A DNA stretch of 64,000 nt from Glebionis coronaria (GCA_025667525.1 CM046874.1:424226400-424290399); one strand, 5' to 3'. Counted from the first letter of the stretch, positions 32,935 through 45,796 are shown. Notes: generated from the sequence alone by a model not told the origin. Made by a program: numbers and translations.

Positions 32935-34322
32935 GTTCTGCCATTTTATTTTCCTTGTCATTTAATTACATGTCATTTACCTTAATTGTCTTGCACCTTA
33001 AATTTCTATAATTTCAAGTAAGTTTTCTTTTAATTCTTGTCAATCTTTATTTTTATTGTCAATCTCCTATCTACCTTTCTTTATTTGATCTTAATCTTCA
33101 TGCTTTATTGTTTATGTTCATGTTTTTGAGTTTTATTTGATTTAATTAAGTGGGTTTTGATTATTTTGATCATTATTGTTAGTTTTGTTGATTTGGATTG
33201 TTTGTTTATGATTAGTAGATGTTTATTGATTAGTTTGATCTAATCTTGTGGTTGATTTTGATTAGTTTATCTAGATTCGTGTATATTGTTCTTCCTTGTT
33301 CTTCGGTTTCTGTTATTGATCTTTCCCAGGTAGTATTCCGGATCAACAGCGCATTCCGGATCAAGGTTGTGTTGAAAGTTGTTTAGAATCAAGGCTTTCA
33401 TCCGGAATAAGTGACATATTCCGGATCAACCAAATATTCCGGATCAGCCTTTCATTCAGAATCAACCAAACATTCCGAGTGAAGGCTTTGTGAAGAAATA
33501 TTCCAGATCAAGGGAGATATTCCGGATCAAGAGGTTTTATTCGGATAATTAATTATTCCGGATCAAGGTCTTCATCCGGAATCTTCAACATTCCGAACCA
33601 AGGAAATTATTCCGGATCAACTTGTTCATTCGGAATATTTTAAATATTCCGGATCAAGGTTCATTCGGAATATATTCCAAACGAAGGGCCAAGGAATTAT
33701 TCCGAATCAAAAGTTTCGAATCAAACATTCCGGATCAAGGCTTAAGTATTCCGAATCAAGACTTTATTCCGGATAAGTGACATATTCCGGATAAAGGATT
33801 TATTCCGGATCAAGGTTTTTGGTTAATATTCCGAGTAAAGAAGAACATTCCGAACGAAGGTGACATTCCGGATGAATGTTTATTCCGAATGAGGGTATTA
33901 TTCCGGATGAGCTGTTTTCAGGTTCTTTTTAGTTTCTTTTTTTAATTTTTAATTTTCAAGCTTTATTTTTCCCTCCTTTTTCCTTAGTCGCACTTTAAGT
34001 TTATTTGCCTTAGATTTATTTTAGCTTTGCCTTAGGTTAAGTTTTAGTTGCGTTTTAAGTTTGCCTTAGATAGTTTTAAGTTGCGTTATTTACTTTTATT
34101 GCCTTTTAATTTTCGTCACGCTTTTAAATACTTGCCATTTATTTTAAATTAGACTTAGGCTTTATTTAATTGCCCCTTTACTTTTACGTCTTGCACATTT
34201 CATTCTAAAACAACCAAAAATATTTGTTTCACCAAAAACAATTGAGTCGTGCTTTGAACCGGAAATCAATTCGTTAAGATACCAAGAAACGAACTTTTCA
34301 ACTAGTAAAATCTCTTACATTA
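32935..34322 (+). repeat. Element E 3' LTR, right part
   Basis: Resumes with GTTCTGCCATTTT and runs through the TTCCGG array (33334-33910) to CTCTTACATTA at 34322. CCCTG (34323-34327) is the right target duplication of E. Confidence 0.9.
33334..33910 (+). repeat. TTCCGG array in element E 3' LTR
   Basis: Third copy of the E-type array, about 30 repeats, with its own private changes (for example ATTCCAGATC near 33500). Confidence 0.88.
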
Positions 34323-34947
34323 CCCTGGCAGATTCTTAATACCTTGTAACTTCCCTGGGGTGGAAAACTGTATGGCCTTAGCAGACATAGGATCTAGTAT
34401 TAACTTGATGCCCTTAACAGTTTGGAAGAATCTATCACTTCCCGAGCTTACCCACCAAGATGACTTTATAACTAGCGAATCGCACGGTTGATTATCCTGT
34501 GGGTATAGCTGAGGATGTGTTTGTAGGAGTTGATAAGTTCACTTTACCTACGGATTTTGTTGTTGTGGACTATGATATGGACCCTCGTGTGCCTTTGATT
34601 GTTGGGAGACCTTCTTAAGGACTGGGAGAACCCTTATCGATGTAGCCGAGGGAGAGCTAATCATGATAGTGGCGGATGAAAAAATTGTCTTTAATATGAG
34701 AAAGATTTCAAAGAAATCCCACGAGTTTGAGACTGTGAATAACATTGATTTTATTGATGAAGTTTGTAATGAATATTTTCACGAAGCTTGTAAAAATGGG
34801 GATTATGGTTTTCCAAGTGTTGAGACTGTAGCTTCAATTGCTTCTTTATTAAATACTTTTGAAAATCAAGAGTCTAACAATGATGATATTGAAGAGGTTT
34901 TTATAAATCCTTTTGGAACTCAAGAGTATACACTTGAAGATTTGTGA
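34323..34947 (+). pseudogene. Element A protease fragment, right piece
   Basis: Continues the coding sequence lost at 106. A retropepsin active-site region [11 protein letters not shown] lies near 34382. After a frameshift near 34450 come YPVGIAEDVFVGVD, FVVVDYDMDPRVPLIVGRP and GRTLIDVAEGELIM, as in E and C, with several further frame losses near 34615. The open segment 34663-34947 continues into a region (KKSHEFETVNNIDFIDEVC) also seen after protease in C. Confidence 0.78.
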
Positions 34948-34960
34948 TAAATTAAGACCT

Positions 34961-35426
34961 ACCTTTTGAGCCACCAATTTTTGATACCCCAATCTATGAT
35001 GACTATAGTGATGATGCTTCTCTAAGTGATCACACTACTTTGGGTTTTGATGAGATACCTTTTGAGCCACCAATTTTTGGTACCCCAATCTATGATGACT
35101 ATAGTGATGATGCTTCTTTAAGTGATCACACTACTTTGGGTTTTGCAAAAATCCCTATTGAGCTTCATGATCATATCATCTCTACGAGTGATCCTCCCAT
35201 TCTTGAGCCCTATATTGACCTTTATAGTCCTACTTTGGAAGTGGTGACTTTTGAGGAGGATCCTCCACTTTTAGAGATTGACCTTATTTTTGAGGATATT
35301 ACTTTTGAGGAGGATTTAGAAATGTTTCTAAATACCTATTTTCCTCATGAGGAAGAGTTTTCTTATGACTCCGATGATTATATTTTCTTTTCATCAAGTT
35401 TGGACGAGGACGACTCTCCTACTTAG
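34961..35426 (+). pseudogene. Element A acidic region with 96-bp tandem duplication
   Basis: The open frame at 35040-35426 is very rich in Asp, Glu, Phe and Pro (FEEDPPLLEIDLIFEDITFE). A block starting ACCTTTTGAGCCACC occurs at 34961 and again at 35057, a period of 96 bp or 32 codons, with few changes. It ends FLNTYFPHEEEFSYDSDDY, matching the acidic region of E. RT is absent here as in E. Confidence 0.65.
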
Positions 35427-35455
35427 GATTTAGATGATGACTTTTACCCTCATTT

Positions 35456-35900
35456 GGACCTTAATGAAAAATTTTCTAAAGATAAAGAAAAGGAGGTGTC
35501 TAATAATGTGAACTTTTATAAGGGGGGGTCTTCTAAGGGTAAAACTACTTGTTATTTTCCCATAAAGGAAAAGGTTTTTGATCCTAGTATAAACATTTTT
35601 GAGCTATCTTAGTATCCATCTGATGAAATAAAAGGAAAACTTTTTGGAAAATGTGGATCATTACCTTGTTATCATATCTTTCATTATGACCATCTTGTGC
35701 CTAAGGAAACCTCGTCTTCTTTACCCTTGTTTGTTATCCCTACTTTAAGGTTGTTCTTTTATTGGGATGAAAATCATGTATTTGACCCTAGTGGTCTTTC
35801 TTCGAGGTTTTCCTATATGGGCATGACACTTCACTTTATCATGGAGAGATTTGTCTTTCTTAGAAATCTTGGTTTTTCCATGATTATCCCTAAGAATTAG
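35456..35900 (+). pseudogene. Element A VFDPG tail
   Basis: Frames around 35530-35900 give KEKVFDPSINIF, YPSDEIKGKLFG, a hydrophobic stretch and NHVFDPSG, parallel to element E 14060-14340. A stop at about 35611-35613 and others break it. Shared architecture with E supports a common ancestral pol-less family. Confidence 0.55.
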
Positions 35901-37851
35901 TTCTTTTGGGATCGAGTCGAGCTAGAGACTTCGGTAATAAAATCAAACTTGAATAACTAGGTTAGATCATCTAGAGTAGCTTTTGGTAGGATAACCTTAA
36001 TAAGAGGGTGTTATAGTTGAGATAAAGTGTAGGGGATGAGCCTCTTTTCTTGCCTTTTGGTGTTTGTTTCAAGGTTTCTCTCTCTCATTTCATTCATGGT
36101 GCTTATGGAGGAGGCCCTAGTACCTGGTTCACTTTGATACTTTTATGATTCAAACTTGACTATTAATAATGTCTAAAATGAATTCACTTTAGTTATCTCT
36201 TCCTTAGCTCAAGTTAAACAAAGTAACAAGGTCATAAGTGTAGGGGGTTTACACTCCGATACTCTTAAACATTGTTTACAATATCTTAAGTGTAGGGGAG
36301 ACTTCTATCGAAGTGACCTTGCCTAGACCATTGCCTTTGCTTTCATGATAATTGGGAAAATTAAAATTTTCAACATTTTTAAAATTTTTTATCTACATTG
36401 GCCACAAAAAAATATTGCATTCATCATTTTTGCATATCATTTTCATTTACATACACCTTGCATTGTCGTTTCTTTTTCATTTTCTTTTCTTTTTTGTTCT
36501 TCTTATATCAAAACGAAAAATAAACAAATATATATATAAAAGGATATGGTTTTAACTAGTTTAGACGTCTTTGACATATTAGGCCCATCATGAATAGTTT
36601 GACTCAACCTGAGTTTGCTTATTCAAGCTTACTCTAGCTAGTATCATTAACCATGTAAATCGATAACTCGATTTATTAGGCTAAGCATCCACGAGTCTCA
36701 TTATTTGAGATTTTAAATTATGGAGAATGAGAGATGATAGAGTTTGAAGTAAGTATAAAGAGGTTTGGTGAAGTTCATATGAAGTATTTGTGGCTATTTT
36801 ACTCCCTTTTCGTAACCTTTACTTTCTTGTCAACGTCTTATATACTTGTTAATAAATAATCAAGAATGGTTTTTTTGGTTTTTAGTCTGTTATGCATTTT
36901 TGGCTAATCAACACGTGGTTAATATGGGTATATATTGGGATTTTAAGTTTTGAGATCTTTATACGTTTTAGGATTTTATTGTGATTAAATAGGTGGCGTG
37001 AGAGTTAAACTATTAGTGAGGAAAGAAAGAAAAAAGAGATAAAAAAGAGTGAAAAAAGTATGAATATAGACTCCTAAAAGGGGGGAAGTGATGTGTAAGT
37101 TTCTATTGTGTTCCAATATTACCCTACAAAGGTTATGGGAGCACGATGGTTACTTTTCTGGTCCAATATTGCCTCAAAAGGGTTGCGGGATCGAGAATCC
37201 ATGGTCTTATAAAGGTGGAGGATATAATTTATTGCGTGAGTTAATTATTGCGTGAGTATCCACTTATTTAAGCATAGTATAAGCTTAGCACGTATAAGGC
37301 AATCGACTTAAAATTTTGGCGTGGACCTATAGTAATTGCGGGTATTTTTTCAAGTAATGGATGAGATGGTTAACTATCGTTTAAAACCATGCTTCCTTAT
37401 TTTCAGGATTTTCTTTTTTATATTTCATGCGAATAAAGACAAATTTGCTCACAAGCAATTTTCTCAAATAAAATCAAATAGAGGAAAATAAATGGGAGCA
37501 TATAGTTAAACAAATAATTTGTATAGATTAATCAAGGCACTTTGACTTATGAAAGACAATGATCTCGTTTTTACGCTTGGTATGGGGACGTGAAACTTGA
37601 GGGTGATAAATATTCATGGTACCAAAAGCCCAATCAAAGTCACTGATTTCTTAACGAGTTATTTCCATCAAACCATTTTAAAAAAAAAAGTTCAAGTTTT
37701 ATATATTGCATTGCATTCTTAAAATTCAAAAATCATGCATCATATAGTCTAGCATAGTGTAGTGCATATCATAATGGCCAAGGTGGGTTAATTATGCAGA
37801 AAGTGTACTCTAGAGCTTTAGAATATAGCATAGCATGAGGGCATGGAAATG
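35901..37851 (+). other. Element A 3' noncoding module
   Basis: No supported ORF. AAGTGTAGGGG motifs at 36025, 36236 and 36288; a decayed AAACATTG-TTTA-CAATAT hairpin at 36267; and the segment GGCTAAGCATCCACGAGTCT near 36680, also in C, E and (reverse) F. The middle (36780-37500) is diverged from the other elements and has two copies of CCAATATTGCCTC-like sequence near 37110 and 37165. Confidence 0.65.
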
Positions 37852-37868
37852 GTTAAGTGTAGGGGATT
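37852..37868 (+). promoter_or_regulatory. Element A polypurine tract
   Basis: GTTAAGTGTAGGGGATT immediately before LTR A, same tract as in E. Confidence 0.8.
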
Positions 37869-40616
37869 TCATGGGTGTGAAAACACACATCATTAATGTT
37901 ATATTAAACCCCTAAAACACGTAAGAAATCCATATTTATACTTAAAAACGGAATTATGTGGTATCTTGTGTGTTTTGTGATTTTGTAGTAAAAAGGTATT
38001 TATCAAGACAAACACGGATTTTCATGGCAAATTCTTGAAGAAAAAGAAAAAGAGAGCTCAAGAGGAGTTAAATTGACAAAGTCATGAATATAAGGGGCCA
38101 ATATTGCTGATTTATAAAGATCAAGGGCTAAAAATGGCAAAAGACCAAAGTTTCAAAGTTCAAGACTTATTAAATACAAACTGCCAAAGTTTCTACTCTC
38201 CAAGGGCTGAAAATGGCAAAAGACCAAAGTTTCAAAGTTTAAAGACTTGGAAGTTACATGCCACGTAGACCAATGAAATGGAGGGCAGAGAGAGACATGG
38301 ATCACCAACTTAGCAATTATCTACCATATGATTTGGATAAATAACCAATGGCTTGGATTATGATATGTGTGCTCCTTTCTCGGCCAGTAAAAACACTCAA
38401 CATCATCATCTCTTCTTCAACAAGTTAGAGCACAAAGGAATGGATTTCAGAAGAAACTTAATGAACAAAAAAAGATCACCAACATCTCCTCTACACATCC
38501 ATCCCATTAATTTTTCTCAAATCAACCCAATTAGAATCCCACAAATTTTTGGGAATCCTATAAACCCTAATCATCCACGTGTCTATTACTGATTGGATTT
38601 TCCACGTCATAAGAACTTCTTACCTCTCTACTATCTTCTATAAATACCGTGTATTTGTCTCATTTTACAGTTAGTTAGCAATAGTTAGTTAATTTTAAAT
38701 TTTCCCCCAATTTACTTTTCTCCCAATCCAGCGTGTATAAATACGTACACTAGTTAGTTAGAGATAGAATAATCAGTTGTAACCAATCTCCTTTCATCAA
38801 TAAAAATATTTCAATTCATTCTCAATTAAAATTCAACTTCTTCCATTGTTAGCTCGGATTTGTTCAAGTTTTACATATTCTGAGAAGTTTATTCAGTTCG
38901 TGTTACCGTTAGGATTTGACATGTTTTGGTGGCGTAATTGTAGATTATATTGGAGTTTTGAAGTTTTCTGCACGAATTCATTTGAAGACAGTGATTATGT
39001 GTTTTATTAATTAGGCTAGTGGAATTGCTATAATGGCGTTTGATGATGCTTTTTGGTGATCAGTAGGTGCAAATCAAGTTGTTGTTCTTAGCTTGTTCAA
39101 CTCCATAGATAAACTCAGCTTTACGAGAATTAGATAGGAGTAGCAGTTCGTTGGATCATTGATGCGGTTAATATTTCTTGTGGTGACAAGCTGTGGTTAA
39201 TAAAGATTTAGATAGCGATTATCATGTTCAGAAGATGAGTTTGATTTACAAGTAAGATTAAGAAGGGATTTTTGGTTTGCTGCTAATGCAAAGAAGCTGC
39301 TGTTAAATTTTGGTTCCATTAGTTCTTGTTTAGTTCCAGTCAGTTCAGGGTTGCTTTCGACACCAAAGGGCAAGCTTGGATGACATACGATTAAGCTCAT
39401 GTTCATTTTTTCGTAGTTTTTAGTCTAGCTAGGTGTTATAATGGTAGTGTAATAGTGCTTGCATCTTGCTGACTCTTTTGGTTCCATTGAGTTTATAGAC
39501 TGTCCAGTGCATCTAGTTGTAGTTTGTTAATATTGTTTTCATTGGCTCATATATTCTTGTTGATAAACATTGTTATAATTTTGAATTTCAACTCAAATCT
39601 AGTGTTTGGTAGAAGGTTTAGCAGTTTTTTAGAAGTGTTGAAAGAACTTGTTCTTAATCAGTTATTTGAGGATGTTAGTTTTATAGGATAGATAAAATAG
39701 TGTAATGAAGTTCATTTTTAATCAATTTTTAAAGTAAGGAAAAATGGTAGAATTGCTTGTAGATCACTATAATCGAACACAGATCTGTTTAAACACTTTT
39801 TAGTTTCAAATTTGCTAGTTGTCCATATTTGGTCCCTGATTTCGTATATCTTCATTTCAATCAAAGTCCTGTATTGTCTAGTAGTTAGATCAGTTAGTCC
39901 TTCGTTAGTTCTTTTCTTGAGTTCTAAGTCCTTTTTTCCTTTGCGTCGTTAGATTTTCTGTTTCATTCTTAGTCCTTTTTTATTAAAAAGTATTAACTGA
40001 ATATTAGTCAATGATATTGGGTCGGTCATTGTTTTTGGGCCAGCAATCTGTTCAAATTAGTTGGTTTTAAAGTTAGATTTTATTAAAAGTTTTCGATTAG
40101 ATAGAAAAAACAATAATTTATTTTCACAAAAGTGTTTTTAGATTTTATAAAAAATCTTATTAGTTTTAAAATTGGTTTTCAGTTTATAAAAAATTGATTT
40201 GTATTTTTATAAAAATTATATTTTACAAATTTTGCATTTCCATTTTTATGAAACTAGTTTGTTGAAAAGTTTGTTAGAATTTTAAAAAATTTGTTAGATA
40301 AAAAGTTGTTAAGAATTTGTTATTATTTAGTTTGTTATTTTATAAGTTTGTTATTTTCTCGTTATAGATTTGTTAGTTTGTTACATTTGGTTTGAACTTG
40401 TACTTTGTGCATTTAATTGTTGTAATTCCAATGTGTTTTAAGATTAGTACGTATTACGTATTAGTAATATTTTTACATTTTTACGTGCTATTTGACAAAT
40501 AGACATAGATATCAAATACGAATCTTAACTAAAAAAAATTAGGTCTTGCATTGTAAACCGGAAAATTAATTCGATTAGATTCGAGAGAAAAAACGATACT
40601 ATAAAACCGAATATCA
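37869..40616 (+). repeat. Element A 3' LTR
   Basis: Starts TCATGGGTGTGAAAACACAC (TG changed to TC, which suggests decay), with TATAAATA at 38639-38646, and ends ACCGAATATCA. Its last about 200 bp resemble the end of LTR B (55540-55736), so A and B belong to related families. Downstream at 40617 copia element D resumes. ORFs in it, such as 38353-38592, have no supported product. Confidence 0.72.
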
Positions 40617-41907
40617 GAGTCCAAGTTAGCAAATGCTCCATCGTGTTTTAAATCTTCTGCAGGTCATAGAAATAATCCTCTTCATACTGGACTCTGGGTG
40701 ATGGGCACATGACTGGGAATCTCAAGCTTCTAATAACTTCGTTGAAAGGTTTCTAGGGACTGTGCGCTTCAGGAATGATCAATTTACACCGATCCTAGGA
40801 TATGGAGATTTAATTCAAGGGAATATCACGATAAAAAGGGTATACTACGTCGAAGGGCTCAATCATAACTTATTCTCGATGGGTAAATTATGTGATGCGG
40901 ATTTGGAGGTCGCTTTAAGGAAAAAGGCCTGTTTTGTTCGAGATTGTGATGGGAATGATTTACTCACCGGTACATGGGGTATTGACCTATACACAATTTC
41001 ACTTAAAGACTCAAATTCCACCACTCGAATTTGCTTATTGGTTAAAGCTTCATCGAACCAAGCGTAGTTATGGCATCAAGGTTTTTCTCATCTCAATTTT
41101 GATACCATCAACCTACTATCGAAGAAAAATGTTTTAAGAGGCCTTCCAAGCTTGAAATTCATCAAAGATCATCTTTCTTCCTCTTGTGAGCTCTTAAAGC
41201 TAAGTGTAGTATTTTCAAGACGAAGACTACACCAGGCTCAAAGGATAGTTACATCTTCTTCATATGGATTTGTATGGTCCTATGCGTGTTCAAAGTATCA
41301 ATGGGAAGAAATACATTTTGGTAATTATAGATGACAAATCAAGGTACACGTGGACTCACTTCTTGAGGTCCAAGGACGAAACACCTTAAGTTCTCATTAA
41401 CTTCCTAAAGCAGATACATCAAGGTCTTCAAGCTCAAGTAAGAGTAGTTCGTACGAACAGAGGAACATAATTATTGAATTCAACTCTGAAGACTTATTTT
41501 GAACCAGCAGGAATTGAATATGAAACATATATTGCTCAAACACCTCAACAAAACAACATTGTTGAAAGATGGAACCATAATTCTGTTGAGGCTGCTCAAA
41601 TCCTGTTATCTGCTTCAAAGCTTCCATAATTCTTTTGGGCCGAAGCCGTGTCAACAGCATGCTACACACAATTTTATTCCTTAATTATTCCAAGACACGA
41701 AAAGACATCATATTACATAATCAAAGAATAAAAACCTTCACTCAAACACCTTCCCATTTTTAGATGTAGATGCTACATAATTCGGGATGGTGAAAATTCA
41801 GACAAGACAAAAAAGAAAGGTGATTTGTGCATTCTTGTGGGATATGCAACTCAGTCTAAGGGATAGAGACTTTCCAACAAGAGAACAAGACTCATAGTCG
41901 AGACTAT
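40617..41907 (+). pseudogene. Element D: decayed Ty1/copia protease and pre-integrase region
   Basis: Near 40690 the protease signature GAC-TCT-GGG (DSG) is followed after a frame change by HMTGN, the copia protease context. The open segment 40762-41067 carries YVEGLNHNLFSMGKLCDADL, FVRDCDGNDLLTG and DLYTISL, the GAG-pre-integrase domain. The next stretch (41069-41190) has WHQGFSHLNFDTINLLSKK and DHLSSSCEL, the His/Cys zinc-binding part of integrase. The remaining integrase core to 41900 is full of stops. It breaks at ACTAT (41903-41907), the target duplication of LTR B, and continues at 55737. Confidence 0.82.
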
Positions 41908-44180
41908 TGATAAGTGTGTAAACACTAACCCTTTTACCACTTAAAATAAGTAAAAACGAAACCAAAAAGTGAATAAATAAACGTAAATGTCGGAATTACG
42001 CGTGATTTTGTGTTTTGTTGTGAAATAGGTACAAAGAGACAAAAACGAAGAAAACACGGGATTTCACACACATTTTATGAAGAAAAAGTCAACAAGAAGT
42101 CAAAGGGACCAAAAGTGCCAAAACAATGGAAGATTAAGGGCTTGGAATGAAGATTTATCGAAGTTATATGCTAAAGACCAAAGTTTCCAAACTACAAGGG
42201 GCAATTCTGCCAAAAGAAGAAAATAAGAGAGAAGATTGGACACATGGCCCGATAAGGGACCAGCATTGCCTATCACACGGATTCAGATCCTCTTCATTAC
42301 ACTTCAACCAATCACAACACTCCTTTTTTATTACCCTTGGATTGCCAGCGTGGCTTAACTTTTTTAGTAAAAGCCACCAGCCATATTATGCCATGTGTCC
42401 ACCACCATCACCAGAATGAAGAAGAGTATTCAGGGATTTTCATGGGACGCTATAAACATGAAAGTTGTTCGCCTTGATGAGACGAACACAACGGTGCAAT
42501 TTAATCATGATGTCATTCATTCTATCAAAAACACCTAATTCCACCTACATCACATAAACCCTAATTCCACGTGTTGGTTCTTAATTGACCAAATTGACTG
42601 TCATTCCCTGACACACCATCACTTTATCAAACCCCTATCACCTATACGCTCCACCTAACTTCCCCAAAGGCCTTTAAATACCAAAGACGCTCCTTTAAAC
42701 ACACATAGTTCATTTCCTGCTTAATTATTACGCCAATTTTCTCCTTGTTTATAGCTTTGTACTTAGTTTAGCTTTTATAATCACCTACCTTCATCTTGTA
42801 CTCAATCCACTTCCAATTAATAAAAATCTGCCATTGTTACTGTTCATCATCTTCTTCATTGCTTTATATTGTTGTTGCTGTTGTTCTTGGTGCTAAATTA
42901 TGATATATAGCCTACTTACAAGCTTTTGAAGGGGATTTGTTCATCAATTGGTTTAGTTTTGGTGTTTGTTGAAGTTTTGGAGGGAAAAACTATTTTGAAA
43001 TCACAACTTTCATCTCTGTGATTTCTAGCATTGTATTGGTTGATTTGAGTTGTCTAGAGATAGAAGAATGTGTCTTAGCAGCTACTTCATCAGTGGAGGC
43101 ATGGATCAAGGTCTTTGCTCATTTTACAATTCTAGGCAAAAATTAGGCTTTAGTGTGCAATTGCATGATCAACTGTATTTAAGCTTGATATAACTTCCTA
43201 TTTGATCTTCATTTGATCTAGTTTAGGTGTCTGAGTAGTTATTTAAGCTTGTACATTCAGATCTAGTAGTTGCTTTGTTAAGTTTTCATTTTAGTAAGTT
43301 AAGTGGTGTTTGGATAAGCTTCTTTGTGGCTTATTGTTTAAGCTGTAGTTATAAACATTGTAGCATCAGTTTAGCTTCATTACTAGTGCCTAAAATTAGT
43401 CAAACTTTCATTCAATTTCAAAGTCAAACGAATTTTTATGTGCAAGTACATTTGCTTAACTGTCAACATATATTACCAAACAGTCAACTTCATAAGCTCA
43501 TAATTCCTTTGTTCTTGTGATTTAGATTTTGAGATAAGGTGTTTTAGAAAGCTTATAAGCCAGAGATTATAAGTCTAGTTATTAGTTTTGCCTCTAGCTC
43601 ACTTGATAAGCCACAATTAAGTTGAGAAAGTAGCTAGTTAGTCATAATCTTGTTATTAGCTTATTTGATTTTCATTCTAGCTTATCCAGTCATCTACTAG
43701 CTTAAGTTCTTCATAAAAGTTGCTTATAATCACTTTTAGATCAAATCTAGAAAGTTTGGAGCTTATTGCTCAAAGTCAAAAAGTCAACGAGCTTATTAAT
43801 AAGCTGTTTTTAAGTTTGGAGATCTTATAGCTTATTATGTGCTTCATTTTCAAATCAAAGAAACATTCCATCAATTTTGCTAGCTTATTAGTTAATCTGG
43901 AAATTTTGAGGTCAATTGTTTAACTAGATAAGCTGTTTTCATCTTATTGGCTTATTAAAAGATTAGTTTGAGAGATTGAGCTTATCTCAAAAGCTGAAAT
44001 TACTTTTCACCAGCTAAAATTGTATTTAAGAAGTTTTGCAATTATTTCCAGCTTATTTGGTTCAATATTAAGCTCTAGCCAACTTATTCATTAACTAGTC
44101 TGTTTTCTTATTAAGATTTTTGGATAATTGCTCTTTAGTCCTTTCTTTTCTTTCTTTTTTTCATTTCTGGCACAAATAGC
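41908..44180 (+). repeat. Solo LTR B, left part
   Basis: Starts TGATAAGTGTGTAAACACTA with target duplication ACTAT on both sides of the whole LTR (41903-41907 and 55737-55741). A TATA-like TTTAAATA is at 42673-42680. No primer site or coding region is attached, so it is a solo LTR left by LTR-LTR recombination. Split at 44180 by element C. Confidence 0.85.
43546..44050 (+). repeat. AGCTTATT motif array in LTR B
   Basis: About 11 GCTTAT and 4 reversed ATAAGC copies in 500 bp, in the transcribed part of the LTR. It takes the position occupied in E, C and F by TTCCG-type arrays but has an unrelated core. Confidence 0.6.
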
Positions 44181-44626
44181 TGATAGGTGTGAAAACACCC
44201 ATCCTTTTACCACTTATTTCTGGCTAAAACGAGACCAAAACGCGTATTTAATATCATTTGTTTGGAATTATGCGTGGTTTTTGTGTTTATTGTGTTTTCA
44301 GAGCCAACCGGATGGATAACGGAGAAAACATGGGATTGCACGGGTTTTATCGAAGAAAAAAAGACTCAAGACGAAGTCTATTGTCCAAGAAATGCAAAAG
44401 ATTTGAAGTCAATGGGCCTATTTAAAGATTTATCGAAGAAAAGGACCAAAGATGGAAGATTTACATATGTCGAAGGAACTCAAGTCTATTAAACGAAGAA
44501 ATTAAAAGACGAGTTGAATTTAATCGTCGCCAAATCCCGAATCAGAATCGAAAACGTCAAATTTTCTGAAAAGACGAGAAGACAAGAAGAAAGGGAGAAA
44601 GCCCTCTCACCAACCAAAGACAAGGC

Positions 44627-44634
44627 TATATAAA
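44627..44634 (+). promoter_or_regulatory. TATA box of element C 5' LTR
   Basis: TATATAAA in the context AAGGCTATATAAAGACATC, repeated in the 3' LTR at 54021-54028. Confidence 0.65.
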
Positions 44635-45058
44635 GACATCCCCTTCACACTTTTTGAGTTAGTTTTAGTTTTCCAGTTCCTTTCTTTTCTTTCGTAGGAA
44701 GCCAACACCATTAAGGTGTTGATGATCTTTCATTCTTGTTGAATCTTTGATTTTGTAAGTTTTTAATCTTTCCTTTTGTTTACTCTACCTTAATCAATCA
44801 ATATAATCCTTCCATTAATCTTGTTCATCTTCATCTTTTTGATTTAAAGTTTAAAGTTCTTATTTGGTTGATTTGATCTTCAAAATTTATTGGGTTTTGT
44901 GTTTTTGTTGTTTTGGTTTGATGTTTATGGTTAGTAGATGATTAGTGTTTAGTTTGATTTAAACTTTTGGTAAAAACTTTTGGTAAAAACTTGGCTGATT
45001 TTTGATAAAAATCGTGTTCTTTGATTTCCCTGTTCTTCGTGTTCTTCACCAACCCCAG

Positions 45059-45525
45059 GTTCCGGATCAACAGCATTTATTCCAAACCAACGTTTTACCT
45101 AAAAGTTCCGAATCAGTCATTTTTCAAAGTTCTGAATGAAGTGTTTCTGAATGTTCTGAACCAGTGTATTGGAGATTCTTCCGAATCAGTTTATTTTTTA
45201 ATGTTCCGAATCAATAGCAAAAGTTCCGAATGAGTGTTATTGAAAAGTTCCGAACGAGTTTGTTTTTGAAAGTTCCGAATCCGTTTATTGTTAAAAGTTC
45301 CGAACCAAGTTTATTTTTAAAAAATAAGTTCCGAATCAATATTTTTAAAAGTTCCGAATCAACTTGTTTTTAAAAAGTTCCGAATCTAGGTGTTTCATAA
45401 TTCTTCCGAACCAGTTTGTTAAAAATGTTCCGAATCAGTTTGTTAAAAATGTTCCGGATGAAGTGAATTTCAAGGTATTCCGAATGAGCAGATTTATTCC
45501 ACATCAAGGTTATTCCGGATGAGCC
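45059..45525 (+). repeat. GTTCCGAATCAG array in element C 5' LTR
   Basis: About 22 copies of GTTCCGAATCAGT-type repeats at about 20-25 bp spacing. The core differs from the E version by one base (TTCCGA against TTCCGG). Second copy at 54440-54906. Confidence 0.88.
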
Positions 45526-45780
45526 TTTAGTTTTAGTATATTTTACAGTTACTGTTTAAGTGTTTAATTTTAATATTCATATTCAAGCTTTATATTTAAT
45601 TATTTTCATTAACTACTTTTAGTTAAATTTTAAATCTTAGCACATTTAGTCCCTTTTAGTAGAATAGAAAACCAACCCCCTTTTTAGTAACCAAGAACAA
45701 CTATTCCACTTTGAACCGTGATCGATTCGAGAAGATTCCGAGAACTAATCTGAACCCCAATGCAAAATCATCGTATCAAA

Positions 45781-45796
45781 TGGCGCCGCTGCCGGC
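45781..45796 (+). promoter_or_regulatory. Element C primer binding site (tRNA-Asp type)
   Basis: TGGCGCCGCTGCCGGC two bases after the LTR end, one change from the complement of the plant tRNA-Asp 3' end; identical to that of F. The leader up to 45987 is A-rich. Confidence 0.87.

Larger units (their letters stand above)
107..34322 (+). mobile_element. Element E: pol-less Athila-like Ty3/gypsy element (with nested F, G, H)
   Basis: The element runs from an LTR start (TGATAGG) at 107 to an LTR end (ACATTA) at 34322, bounded by CACTG/CCCTG. Without the nested insertions it consists of a full LTR (107-2015), a second 5'-truncated LTR (2016-3262 plus 10609-10893), a tRNA-Asp primer site, a gag-protease ORF, a 2-kb noncoding 3' region, a polypurine tract and a 3' LTR (16378-16895 plus 32935-34322). 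It has no RT, RNase H or integrase, so it would need proteins supplied in trans. LTR1 is about 1909 bp and the rejoined 3' LTR about 1906 bp. Confidence 0.88.
44181..45778 (+). repeat. Element C 5' LTR
   Basis: 1598 bp with TATATAAA at 44627-44634 and a TTCCGAATCAG-type array at 45059-45525. U3 shares the GAGAAAACA..GGG and TTTATCGAAGAAAA blocks with E and F. A short duplication of CTTTTGGTAAAAA near 44970 is absent from the 3' LTR. Confidence 0.92.

Noticed and set aside
36345..36555. Two overlapping ORFs in the element A 3' module
   Set aside because: Low-complexity Phe/Ile/His translation of AT-rich sequence; no counterpart in E or C.
38353..38592. 79-codon ORF in LTR A
   Set aside because: Lies in U3 before the TATA box; no similar ORF in LTR B.
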